Assembly (NCBI RefSeq): GCF_039872765.1
Contig: NZ_JBDPZC010000005.1
Location: forward strand, 124,001-188,000
DNA length: 64,000 nucleotides
Source of the DNA: Roseateles_B flavus
GTDB taxonomy: Bacteria > Pseudomonadota > Gammaproteobacteria > Burkholderiales > Burkholderiaceae_C
Direction: 5' to 3'
This document shows positions 36,917-44,614 of the stretch, piece after piece. Positions within the stretch are counted from its first letter, which is position 1. Each line of letters starts with the position of its first letter. Both the position numbers and the translations under genes were made by a program. Under the pieces are notes generated by a model. The model was not told where the DNA came from and ran no database searches. It saw only the letters and a list, made by a program, of their open reading frames with translations.

Positions 36917-38281
36917 TCAGCGCTCGAAGACGGCGATGCTCTCCACGTGGGCGGTGTGCGGGAACATGTTCACCGCACTGGCCGCCGTGCAGCGGTAGCC
37001 GCCCACATTGACCAGCAGCCCCGCATCGCGCGCGAGCGTGGCCGGGTTGCAGGACACGTACACGATGCGCCGCGGCGGCTGCCAGCCCGGCGCGAGGCTC
37101 GGGTCGGCACACAGATCCGACAGGGCCTTGACCAGCGCGAAGGCGCCTTCGCGAGGTGGATCCACCAGCCAGCGGTCGGCATGGCCGTCCGCCACCAGCA
37201 TCCCGGGGGTCATCTCGAAGAGGTTGCGCGCCACGAAGCGGGTCTTGTGGTCCAGCTTGTTTCGCCGGGCGTTCTCGCGCGAGCGCTGCACCAGCGCCTC
37301 GCTGCCCTCGATGCCCAGCACCTCCTGCGCCTGCGTGGCCAAGGGCAAAGTGAAGTTGCCCAGGCCGCAGAACCAGTCGATCACGCGCTCATCCTTCTGC
37401 ACCTCCAGCAGACGCAGCGCACGCCCCACCAGCACGGTGTTGATGTGGTGGTTGACCTGCGTGAAGTCGGTCGGCTTGAAGGGCATCAGGATGCCGAACT
37501 CGGGCAGCGTGTAAGCCAGCTCGGTGCCACCTTCGTCCAGGAGGTGCACGGTGTCCGGCCCCTTGGGCTGCAGCCACCACTGCACCTCGTGCTGCGCGGC
37601 GAAGTCGCGCAAGCGCTGCCTGTCGGGCTCGCCCAGCGGCTCCAGGTGGCGCAGCACCAGGGCCGTGATCTGCAGCCCGTCGACGTCGCCCATCGCCAGC
37701 TCGATCTGCGGCAGGCGGTCGCGCTCGTCCATGCTGGCGATCAGGGCACGCAGGGGCATCAGCAGGTCGCTGACCTTCTGCGGGAGGATGCGGCATTGCT
37801 GCATGTCGGCGATGTAGCGGCTCTTGCGCTCGTGGAAGCCCACCAGCACCTCGCCCTTCTTCGCGACATAGCGCACCGACAGCCGCGCACGGTAGCGATA
37901 GCCCCAGGCCGGCCCCTCGATGGGGCGCAGCAGGCGCTCGGCCTTGACCTTGCCCAGGTGCCAGAGGTTGTCCTCGACCACCCGCTGCTTCACGGCCACC
38001 TGGGCCGAGACATGCAGGTGCTGCATCTTGCAGCCACCGCAGGCGCCGGCATGCAGGCCGAAGTGCGGGCAGCCGGGCATCACCCGCTGCGAGCTTTCGC
38101 GACGCAGGGCGACGAGGCTGCCCTGCTCCCAGTTGTTCTTCTTGCGGCCGACGGTGACCTGCACCTCTTCACCGGGCAGTGCGCCCTCGATGAAGACCAC
38201 CTTGCCTTCGCTGTTGTGGGCAATGCCCTGCGCCTCGATGTCCAGCGACTCGACCTTGAGCCATTCCGATTGTTGCGTCAT
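36917..38281 (-). CDS. rlmD: 23S rRNA (uracil-1939-C5)-methyltransferase RlmD
   Basis: A 454-residue SAM enzyme. The N-terminal TRAM domain (about residues 1-62) is followed by the 4Fe-4S cluster cysteines in MPGCPHF and GACGGCKMQH, plus a later Cys in MQQCRIL. The Rossmann domain has VIDWFCGLGNFTLPLA and VLGIEGSE. The catalytic region is VDPPREGAF and the nucleophile loop is YVSCNPATLARD. It methylates U1939 of 23S rRNA. The start MTQQSEWLKVESLDIEAQG is typical. It lies 54 bases after rpoS on the same strand. Confidence 0.97.
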   Translation of the reverse strand: MTQQSEWLKVESLDIEAQGIAHNSEGKVVFIEGALPGEEVQVTVGRKKNNWEQGSLVALRRESSQRVMPGCPHFGLHAGACGGCKMQHLHVSAQVAVKQRVVEDNLWHLGKVKAERLLRPIEGPAWGYRYRARLSVRYVAKKGEVLVGFHERKSRYIADMQQCRILPQKVSDLLMPLRALIASMDERDRLPQIELAMGDVDGLQITALVLRHLEPLGEPDRQRLRDFAAQHEVQWWLQPKGPDTVHLLDEGGTELAYTLPEFGILMPFKPTDFTQVNHHINTVLVGRALRLLEVQKDERVIDWFCGLGNFTLPLATQAQEVLGIEGSEALVQRSRENARRNKLDHKTRFVARNLFEMTPGMLVADGHADRWLVDPPREGAFALVKALSDLCADPSLAPGWQPPRRIVYVSCNPATLARDAGLLVNVGGYRCTAASAVNMFPHTAHVESIAVFER

Positions 38282-38335
38282 GCGCCGATTATCCCAGGGC
38301 CGGCGGCACCGCCCGGGAAGCGCGGCCCCGACCGC

Positions 38336-39337
38336 TCAGAAGATGGCGTCGCGATTGATGCCGTGGCGCATCATGTTGCGCTTGAGCTTGGTGAGGGCCT
38401 CGATCTGGATCTGCCGGATGCGCTCGCGCGTAAGGCCCAGGCGCTGCGCCAGGACGTCCAGGGTTTCGGGCTCGCGGTCCGCCAGGCCGTAGCGACCCGA
38501 CAGCACCTCGCGCTCGCGCTCGCTGAGCGAGGCCAGCCCGTGGGCCAGCAGGTCCTCGATCTCGTGGTTGAGGCGCGAGCCCATGGGGTCGGGCGACTGC
38601 TCGTCGGCGACGAGGTCGACCATGGCCTCTCCGCCCTCATTGCCGCGGTCCACGGGCAGGTCCAGCGAACTGGGCAGCTCGGCATAGGCCAGCAGCTCGT
38701 TGATCTCACCGACCGGGCGGTTGAGCAGATGGGCGATCTCGTCGGCGCGCACTTGCGCCTCGGCACCCTTCTGGCTGGCCAGGGCCTCGAGCGCACGACG
38801 AGCCTTGAGCACCTGGTTGAGCTCGCGCACGATGTGCACGGGCAGCCGCACCAGGCGGGCCTGGTGCATCAGGGCGCGTTCGATGCCCTGGCGGATCCAC
38901 CAGCTCGCATAGGTGGAGAAACGGAAGCCGCGCTCGGGCTCGAACTTGCCGATGGCATGCATCAGGCCCAGATTGCCTTCCTCGATGAGGTCGCTCATGG
39001 GCAGGCCGCGGCCGAGGTAGTTCTTGGCGATGCTCACGACCAGGCGCAGGTTGTGCTCGATCATGGCCTGCCGCGCTTCGAAGCTGCCCGCACGCGCCTG
39101 CATGGCGGTGTCGAACTCCTGCTGGGGAGTCAGCAGCGGCGTGCGCCGGATGTCCCGGAGATAGGCCTGCAGGGCATTGCCCAGCTCGACCTCGCCCTGA
39201 GCCAGCAGCTCGGGGGGGCGCACGCTGTCAGCTTCTTCGCTGTCGTCGTGTGGCGACGCGCTGTCGTCGGCCAGGCCTGGAGCGCCGTTCAGCGGCAGAC
39301 GCGGCAGGTCAGGGGCAGATTCCAGAGGGTTCTCCAT
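38336..39337 (-). CDS. rpoS: RNA polymerase sigma factor RpoS
   Basis: A 333-residue sigma-70 family, group 2 factor for stationary phase and general stress. After a variable acidic N-terminus come region 1.2 (NALQAYLRDIRRTPLLTPQQ) and 2.1-2.2 (MIEHNLRLVVSIAKNYLGRG, DLIEEGNLGLMHAIGKFEP). Region 2.3-2.4 (GFRFSTYASWWIRQGIERAL) and 3.0 (RLPVHIVRELNQVLKARR) come next, then 4.2 (TLDVLAQRLGLTRERIRQIQ). The surE-pcm-nlpD-rpoS order is the classical one, and the main rpoS promoter in other bacteria lies inside nlpD. It begins 25 bases after the nlpD stop. Confidence 0.98.
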   Translation of the reverse strand: MENPLESAPDLPRLPLNGAPGLADDSASPHDDSEEADSVRPPELLAQGEVELGNALQAYLRDIRRTPLLTPQQEFDTAMQARAGSFEARQAMIEHNLRLVVSIAKNYLGRGLPMSDLIEEGNLGLMHAIGKFEPERGFRFSTYASWWIRQGIERALMHQARLVRLPVHIVRELNQVLKARRALEALASQKGAEAQVRADEIAHLLNRPVGEINELLAYAELPSSLDLPVDRGNEGGEAMVDLVADEQSPDPMGSRLNHEIEDLLAHGLASLSEREREVLSGRYGLADREPETLDVLAQRLGLTRERIRQIQIEALTKLKRNMMRHGINRDAIF

Positions 39338-39362
39338 GATCAGCCCCTTGTGCTAGGCGTGT

Positions 39363-40307
39363 TCAGCGCGGCGGCAGCACCTTGGCGGGATCCAGGGGCT
39401 TGCCACTCTTGCGGACTTCGAAATGAAGCTTGACCTGATCGGCATCGCTTGACCCCATCTCGGCAATTTTCTGACCGCGGTGGACCAGTTGGTCCTCTTT
39501 CACGAGCATGGTCTGATTATGCGCATAGACGCTGAGGTAGTCATTCGCGTGCTTGACGATGATGGCGTTGCCGTAGCCCCGCAGGGAGGAACCCACGTAC
39601 ATCACGCGCCCGCTGGCCGCGGCCAGCACGGCATCGCCGGCCTTGCCGCCGAGGTCCACGCCCTTGTTGCGGCTGTCATCAAAGGACTGGATCACCGCGC
39701 CGGGCACGGGCCAGGCCCATGCGACGTCTTCGTCGCCGCCCTTGGCAGCAGGCACACTGGCCGCCGGTGCGGTGGACGAGGCGGCGGAAGCCACGGCGCT
39801 GGCCGGCGCAGACGATGCCGCGGCCGACGAAGGCGCCGTGCCCCCAGCCGATGCAGCCGGCGCGACCACAGGGGGCTTGCCGTCCAGGGGTCGGGTCTCG
39901 ACCTTGGCCGTGCTCACCGGCTTGGTGCTCACCACGGCACTGGCGCCCGGCGCCACCACGCGCAAGACCTGACCCACCTCGATCAGGTTGGCGTTGGCGA
40001 GGTTGTTCCACTTGACGAGGTCACGCCAGTTCTGGCCGTTGTCCAGCGCAATGCGGATCAGCGTGTCACCCTGCTTGACCGTGTAGTAGCCCGGCTTGCC
40101 GGCATTCTCGGCACCGGGCAGCAGCTTGGGATCCACCGCTGGCACGACCCCGGTGCCCGCAGGCACGGGAGTGGCGGTGGCGGACTTGCTGGCCGAGCCG
40201 GCGCTGCGATCTTCCACCGGCGCGCGGTGAGGCGGAACTGCGCAAGCCACCAGCAGGCCCAGCAAGCCCAGGGACGCGAGGCCGCGAAGGCGCCCCTCGA
40301 TGGACAT
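39363..40307 (-). CDS. nlpD: NlpD/LytM-family lipoprotein, amidase activator
   Basis: A 314-residue outer-membrane lipoprotein. The N-terminus MSIEGRLRGLASLGLLGLLV ends in the lipobox VAC. A LysM peptidoglycan-binding domain follows (YYTVKQGDTLIRIALDNGQN). Then come an Ala/Ser/Pro-rich linker and a C-terminal LytM/M23 domain (GVDLGGKAGDAVLAAASGRV). The M23 zinc ligands are mostly lost: NKGVDL replaces HxGxD, and KLHFE keeps only one His of HxH. As in E. coli NlpD it should activate an amidase rather than cut murein. An alternative ATG 15 codons upstream gives a poorer signal peptide. It lies upstream of rpoS. Confidence 0.94.
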   Translation of the reverse strand: MSIEGRLRGLASLGLLGLLVACAVPPHRAPVEDRSAGSASKSATATPVPAGTGVVPAVDPKLLPGAENAGKPGYYTVKQGDTLIRIALDNGQNWRDLVKWNNLANANLIEVGQVLRVVAPGASAVVSTKPVSTAKVETRPLDGKPPVVAPAASAGGTAPSSAAASSAPASAVASAASSTAPAASVPAAKGGDEDVAWAWPVPGAVIQSFDDSRNKGVDLGGKAGDAVLAAASGRVMYVGSSLRGYGNAIIVKHANDYLSVYAHNQTMLVKEDQLVHRGQKIAEMGSSDADQVKLHFEVRKSGKPLDPAKVLPPR

Positions 40308-40416
40308 CAACGGCGTCTGCACCTGCGGCAGTGGGCGGAGTTGGAAAGGCATGTTCTTGCAATCACCCTGAAAGCCCGCCGAAGCGGGACGACATCACAG
40401 GGCGAGGCCTTCGCCC

Positions 40417-41244
40417 TTACATGACGCCGGATTTTAGGGGCACGAAAAGCACGGCCTCGTGCTGGGTACGAACAAATCGTTGACCGCTCGCATCCCGCAC
40501 GTGATCGACCACCACCAGCACCTGCCCCTTGCCGCCCGGCGCCTGCATGGGCGCAACGAGACGGCCGCCAGGAGCCAGCTGAGCCAGCCAGGCGGGCGGA
40601 AGGTCTTCGCCACCGGCCGCTGCGATGATCGCATCGTAGGGCGCCGACCCCGCATCACCCAGGCGACCGTCGCCATGGATCAGCTTCAGACCTGGCACCT
40701 GCAGGCGTGCCAGCGTGTCCACGGCCTTGTCGTGCAGGGGCTTGAGCCGCTCGATGCTCACCACCTGGCGGGCCAGGCGCGCGAGCACGGCCGCCTGGTA
40801 GCCGCAGCCGGTACCGATCTCCAGCACCCGACCCAGGCGCCCCTGCTGGCGCGCGCCCTCGCCGGCCAGCAACAGGGCCAGCATGCGCCCCACGACCGAG
40901 GGCTTGGAGATGGTCTGACCATGGCCGATGGGCAGACTGGTGTCCTCGTAGGCCTGAATCGCCAGCGCGCTGTCGACGAATTCATGGCGCGGGACGTCGG
41001 CAAGGGCCTGGAGCACCCGATCATCCCTCAGCCCTTCGCGTTGCAGGCGCTGCACCATGCGCTGGCGCACACCGGCGGAGTCCAGCCCCAGGCCCTGAGG
41101 GGCCTGCAGCCGGGCAGCATCCGCGGCCGCCATGTGCAGGTGCGCCTGCGGGCGCAGCAGCTCGCGCGCGGGCGCTGACGGCTTGGCCTGGACCTGCTCC
41201 AGCCCCAGCGGGAAGCGGCGCGGCTTGGGCGTGCCTGCGTTCAC
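40417..41244 (-). CDS. pcm: Protein-L-isoaspartate O-methyltransferase
   Basis: A 275-residue enzyme that repairs isoaspartyl residues in aged proteins. The catalytic domain starts near residue 60 (RQRMVQRLQREGLRDDRVLQ). It contains SLPIGHGQTISKP, SAM motif I VLEIGTGCGYQAAVLARL, and GDGRLG with the DAIIAAAGG motif. Usual Pcm length is about 210. Here an N-terminal extension of about 60 Pro/Ala/Arg-rich residues precedes the domain. The GTG at 41244 overlaps the surE stop as GTGA and has AGGAG upstream, so the extension appears to be translated. Confidence 0.94.
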   Translation of the reverse strand: MNAGTPKPRRFPLGLEQVQAKPSAPARELLRPQAHLHMAAADAARLQAPQGLGLDSAGVRQRMVQRLQREGLRDDRVLQALADVPRHEFVDSALAIQAYEDTSLPIGHGQTISKPSVVGRMLALLLAGEGARQQGRLGRVLEIGTGCGYQAAVLARLARQVVSIERLKPLHDKAVDTLARLQVPGLKLIHGDGRLGDAGSAPYDAIIAAAGGEDLPPAWLAQLAPGGRLVAPMQAPGGKGQVLVVVDHVRDASGQRFVRTQHEAVLFVPLKSGVM

Positions 41245-41993
41245 GGCTGCACTCCTGCCAGGCGCTGGCGCCACTGTGGCAGTCGGGTGTGATCGGTGAG
41301 GTCGATCTGCAGCGGCGTGATGGACACCCGGCCATTGGCACAGGCATGGAAGTCCGTGCCCTCGCCCGCCTCGCGTGCATCACCGGCCGGGCCTATCCAA
41401 TACATCGACTCGCCTCGGGGATTCAGCTGATGGATCAGGGGCTCGCTGGCATGGCGCCGGCCCAGCCGCGTCAGGCTGCGCGGAAGGCTCGCGGCATCGG
41501 CACGATTGGGCACGTTGACGTTCAGCAGGAAGGGCTCGTCGAGCCCCCCCGCGATGAGCTGCTCCACCAGAGAGCGGGCCAGGGCCGCCGCGGCATCGAG
41601 GTGCGCCCAGCCCTTGTCCGCCTGCGAGAAGGCGACCGAAGGAATGCCAAAGAGATAGCCCTCCGTGGCCGCTGCCACCGTGCCCGAATAGAGCGTGTCG
41701 TCCCCCATGTTCGCGCCGTTGTTGATGCCGGAGAGCACCAGGTCCGGCCGGTAGCCCAGCACGCCGGTCAGCGCCAGGTGGACGCAGTCCGAAGGCGTGC
41801 CGTTGACATAGCGAAAGCCGTTGGCCGCGGTGTAGACCGACAGGGGCCGCGACAGCGTCAGAGCATTGGAGGTTCCCGAAGCATTCTGCTCCGGCGCGAT
41901 GACGTCGATCTGCCCCAGGCCCTCACAGGCCTTCACCAGGGCCGCCAGGCCGGGGGCCAGGTAGCCGTCGTCGTTGGAAATGAGAATCCGCAT
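41241..41993 (-). CDS. surE: 5'/3'-nucleotidase SurE
   Basis: A 250-residue metal-dependent nucleoside monophosphate and polyphosphate phosphatase for survival in stationary phase. The active site shows ILISNDDGYLAPG with Asp8-Asp9, the serine loop in ASGTSNALT, and SGINNGANMGDDTLYSGTV with the metal-binding Asn. The start MRILISNDDGY is the exact family N-terminus. It opens the surE-pcm-nlpD-rpoS block and overlaps pcm by four bases. Confidence 0.98.
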   Translation of the reverse strand: MRILISNDDGYLAPGLAALVKACEGLGQIDVIAPEQNASGTSNALTLSRPLSVYTAANGFRYVNGTPSDCVHLALTGVLGYRPDLVLSGINNGANMGDDTLYSGTVAAATEGYLFGIPSVAFSQADKGWAHLDAAAALARSLVEQLIAGGLDEPFLLNVNVPNRADAASLPRSLTRLGRRHASEPLIHQLNPRGESMYWIGPAGDAREAGEGTDFHACANGRVSITPLQIDLTDHTRLPQWRQRLAGVQP

Positions 41994-42165
41994 GTCGTCG
42001 ATTCTATTGAGCGGCGGCCGGCTCCGGCTCGGGGCTGGCACGGGCTTGACTTGCGTCACGCGGGTGACGCCGCGGCGCCCCACTTGCCTCTAGCATGCGC
42101 CGCTAGCCGGGAGCCAGCACTTCGCCGCCGCTCCCACCCCGCGAGCCAGCATCAAGGAGACCGCC

Positions 42166-43146
42166 ATGCAAGCCTGGATCAGCCCCGACGCCGCCGGCGT
42201 TCAGACCCTGCGATGGGAGACTCAGAGCGTGCCCGAGCCGGGCCCCGGCGAAGTCCGCGTGAGGATCCACGCCGCCAGCCTGAACTTCCCGGACCTGCTG
42301 ATCGTGCAGGGCAAGTACCAGATGCGCCCACCCCTGCCCTTCGTGCCCGGCGCCGAGTTCTCAGGCACTGTGGAGACCGTGGGCGAAGGCGTGCGCCACC
42401 TGCAAGCCGGCGCCCGCGTTGCCGGCTTCAGCGGCACCGGCGCCTTCGCCACCCACGCCTGCATCAGCGCTGCTCTGCTCGTGCCCTTGCCGGACGCCTT
42501 CGACCTGGACATGGCCGCGGCCTTCATCTGCACCTATGCAACGAGCCAGCACGCCTTGCTGGACCGCGGCCAGCTGCAGGCCGGCGAGACCGTGCTGGTG
42601 CTGGGCGCCGCGGGCGGCGTGGGCTCCGCCGCCATCCAGCTGGCCAAGGCTGCAGGCGCACGCGTGATCGCCGCGGCTTCCAGTCCCGAGAAATGTCGAC
42701 GCTGCCTTGACATCGGTGCCGACCACGCCATCGACCTCTCCAGCCAGGACCTGCGGGCCACCCTGAAAGAGTTGATAGGGGGCCGAGGGCCCGACCTCAT
42801 CTACGACCCCGTGGGCGGCGAGCTCAGCGAAGCGGCGTTCCGCTCCATCGCCTGGCGCGGCCGGCATCTGGTCGTGGGCTTCGCGCAAGGGCAGATCCCC
42901 GCCCTGCCTCTGAACCTCTGCCTGCTCAAGGGCGCGTCCCTGATCGGCGTCTTCTGGGGAGAGTTTGCCAAGCGGGAACCGCAGCGCAATGCAGCCATGA
43001 TGCAGCAACTCGTGCGCCTGCACCTCGACGGGCGCATCGCACCCGTGATCGACCAGCGCTTCGGCATGCGCGAGCTTCCTGCCGCTTTCGAACGCATGCA
43101 GTCACGCCAGGTGACGGGCAAGGTGCTGCTGCTCAATGATCAATGA
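42166..43146 (+). CDS. Zinc-free MDR-family NADPH:quinone oxidoreductase
   Basis: A 326-residue medium-chain dehydrogenase/reductase of the quinone oxidoreductase branch. The N-terminal GroES-like domain has GEVRVRIHAASLNFPDLLIV and PFVPGAEFSGTVETVGEGV, with no catalytic or structural zinc cysteines. The Rossmann domain has VLGAAGGVGSAAIQLAKAAG for NADPH. Members reduce quinones or act as enoyl or acryloyl reductases; the substrate is unknown here. AAGGAG lies eight bases before the ATG. It diverges from surE and looks like a single-gene unit. Confidence 0.92.
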   Translation: MQAWISPDAAGVQTLRWETQSVPEPGPGEVRVRIHAASLNFPDLLIVQGKYQMRPPLPFVPGAEFSGTVETVGEGVRHLQAGARVAGFSGTGAFATHACISAALLVPLPDAFDLDMAAAFICTYATSQHALLDRGQLQAGETVLVLGAAGGVGSAAIQLAKAAGARVIAAASSPEKCRRCLDIGADHAIDLSSQDLRATLKELIGGRGPDLIYDPVGGELSEAAFRSIAWRGRHLVVGFAQGQIPALPLNLCLLKGASLIGVFWGEFAKREPQRNAAMMQQLVRLHLDGRIAPVIDQRFGMRELPAAFERMQSRQVTGKVLLLNDQ

Positions 43147-43303
43147 CGCGACGTAGCGCCCGAAAAACCGCATGGGCAGGGCCCATTCGCCGTGAGAGCG
43201 CCTTTCGCGAACGGGAAATGGCAGCTTGTCGACTCCCCGCTTTCAGGGGCTTTGTTCACGAGTCCGGTGCGCTAGGATGCAGGTCTTCTGAGCCCCTCGG
43301 ACC

Positions 43304-44047
43304 ATGGCCGTCAAAGTACTCATCCTCGAAGACAACCCCGTTGCCCGCAGCTTTCTTTGCCGCGTGGTGAGGGAAAGCTTCAGCGACACCATGGAACTCG
43401 TCGAAGCAGGCGACCTGGAAGGCGCTCGCAAGCAGCTGGCCCGCGTCGCCTCGCTGCCGCCCGAACAAGGCTTCCGCCTGGTGTTGGTCGACCTGGAACT
43501 GCCGGATGGCAATGGCATGGAACTGCTGGCCGAGATTGCCAGCAGCCCGGCCATCAAGATCGTCACCACCCTCTATTCCGATGATGACCACCTCTTCCCT
43601 GCCCTGCAGTGCGGAGCGGATGGCTATCTGCTGAAGGAAGACCGCTTCGAGGTGCTGGTGGAAGAGCTGCAGCGCATCGTGCGCGGCCAGCCCCCGCTGT
43701 CGCCGGCCATTGCACGGCGCCTGCTGTCCCACTTCCGCCCTGGCGCCAGTGGTGACAGTGGCCCCATGGGGCTGAACTCCGGCTTCGGCGCGCTGACCAG
43801 TCCGGGCGGATTCTCCAACAGCCGCACGGTGGCCCTGGATCCTGCGCCCGAATGGGAGCGCCTCACTCCACGCGAGAACGAAGTGCTCACCTATCTGAGC
43901 AAGGGCTTCACCATCAAGGAAATCGCCAACCTGATGGGCATCAAGTGGTTCACCGTCAACGACCACATCAAGTCGATCTACAAGAAGCTGAACGTCTCCA
44001 GCCGTGCCGAGGCCGCCGTGCTGGCCAGCAAGCAAGGCCTGGTCTGA
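43304..44047 (+). CDS. NarL/LuxR-type response regulator (orphan)
   Basis: A 247-residue regulator. The receiver domain (about 1-125) has the acidic pocket LILEDN, phospho-acceptor Asp63 (VLVDLELPDG), Thr88/Thr89 and Lys111 (GYLLKED). A long Gly/Ser-rich linker follows (about 140-180). The LuxR-type helix-turn-helix covers about 187-245 (LTPRENEVLTYLSKGFTIKE, then the recognition helix IKWFTVNDHIKSIYKKL). No histidine kinase is adjacent, so the cognate sensor must lie elsewhere. A TAGGAT hexamer 26 bases upstream could be its -10. A terminator follows. Confidence 0.93.
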   Translation: MAVKVLILEDNPVARSFLCRVVRESFSDTMELVEAGDLEGARKQLARVASLPPEQGFRLVLVDLELPDGNGMELLAEIASSPAIKIVTTLYSDDDHLFPALQCGADGYLLKEDRFEVLVEELQRIVRGQPPLSPAIARRLLSHFRPGASGDSGPMGLNSGFGALTSPGGFSNSRTVALDPAPEWERLTPRENEVLTYLSKGFTIKEIANLMGIKWFTVNDHIKSIYKKLNVSSRAEAAVLASKQGLV

Positions 44048-44091
44048 CGCCGGATTGGCGCAGCCTGTACCCTGATGCGCAGCAATGACAG

Positions 44092-44117
44092 AAGGCGCCC
44101 TGGGCGCCTTTGTTTTT
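44092..44117 (+). terminator. Intrinsic terminator of the NarL-type regulator
   Basis: AAGGCGCC pairs with GGCGCCTT around CTG and is followed by TGTTTTT. Confidence 0.8.
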
Positions 44118-44148
44118 GGGCGCCTTTGTTCTTGGGCGCCGTGTTTTG
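44101..44148. repeat. Three tandem 16-bp copies of a terminator arm
   Basis: TGGGCGCCTTTGTT starts at 44101 and 44117, and a degenerate copy (TGGGCGCCGTGTTTT) starts at 44133. The period is 16 bases. It looks like local duplication of the terminator's 3' arm and T-tract. Confidence 0.75.
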
Positions 44149-44404
44149 AGCACAGGGCTGGCCCCGCCATGCCCCACCTGACTCCAGTAGCGCCCCCCCG
44201 TCGCGCCTCCCGGCGGCATTCGCCTGTCCGCACCGGCCTCAACCAACTTGGCACAGCCACGACCTGCGAAGGGCGCTAAGAGAGCCCATGCAGCGCCTGA
44301 GGCAGGAGGCCATATCAAAGCCATCCAAACCTGCCCAAACACAGCCGAGCCAAACCAGACACCACCAATCAACCCGTACGGATCAACCAGACAAATCCGA
44401 CGCA
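44149..44404. other. Gene-free stretch before the tRNA-His terminator
   Basis: I see no convincing coding sequence, RNA gene or strong structure here. A short reading frame on the plus strand has no ribosome site and unusual composition. The sequence becomes locally A-rich (CCAAACCTGCCCAAACACAG) toward the tRNA-His terminator. Confidence 0.5.
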
Positions 44405-44448
44405 CCAAAACAAAACGGCGACAAGAACCTGAATTCTTGTCGCCGTTT
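44405..44448 (-). terminator. Strong terminator after tRNA-His
   Basis: A perfect 15-pair stem (AAACGGCGACAAGAA/TTCTTGTCGCCGTTT) with a six-base loop. On the minus strand TTGTTTTGG follows. It begins 13 bases past the tRNA-His 3' end. Confidence 0.9.
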
Positions 44449-44460
44449 GCTTTTATCCGG

Positions 44461-44537
44461 TGGGGTGGCTGATGGGACTCGAACCCACGACAACCAGAAT
44501 CACAATCTGGGACTCTACCAACTGAGCTACAGCCACC
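44461..44537 (-). tRNA. tRNA-His (anticodon GTG)
   Basis: A complete cloverleaf on the minus strand. Acceptor arms are GTGGCTG/CAGCCAC with the extra G at -1 typical of tRNA-His and C as discriminator base. The anticodon stem is CCAGA/TCTGG around TTGTGAT (anticodon GTG), the T-loop is TTCGAGT and CCA is encoded. Confidence 0.97.
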
Positions 44538-44550
44538 GGTGAAGCCTTAG

Positions 44551-44580
44551 ATTATAAGCAGTATTTCATTCACTTGGGAA
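44551..44580 (-). promoter_or_regulatory. Promoter of tRNA-His
   Basis: On the minus strand TTCCCA (-35, 4 of 6) and a perfect TATAAT (-10) are separated by 18 bases. The -10 ends 13 bases before the mature tRNA 5' end. Confidence 0.7.
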
Positions 44581-44614
44581 GACTTTTCCGAAAACTTTTT
44601 CAAGACGCCCAAAT

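Noticed and set aside
44248..44472. Small proteins in the 44.1-44.5 kb gap
   Set aside because: The short frames lack ribosome sites, run into the tRNA-His terminator and tRNA-His, and show unusual residue content.
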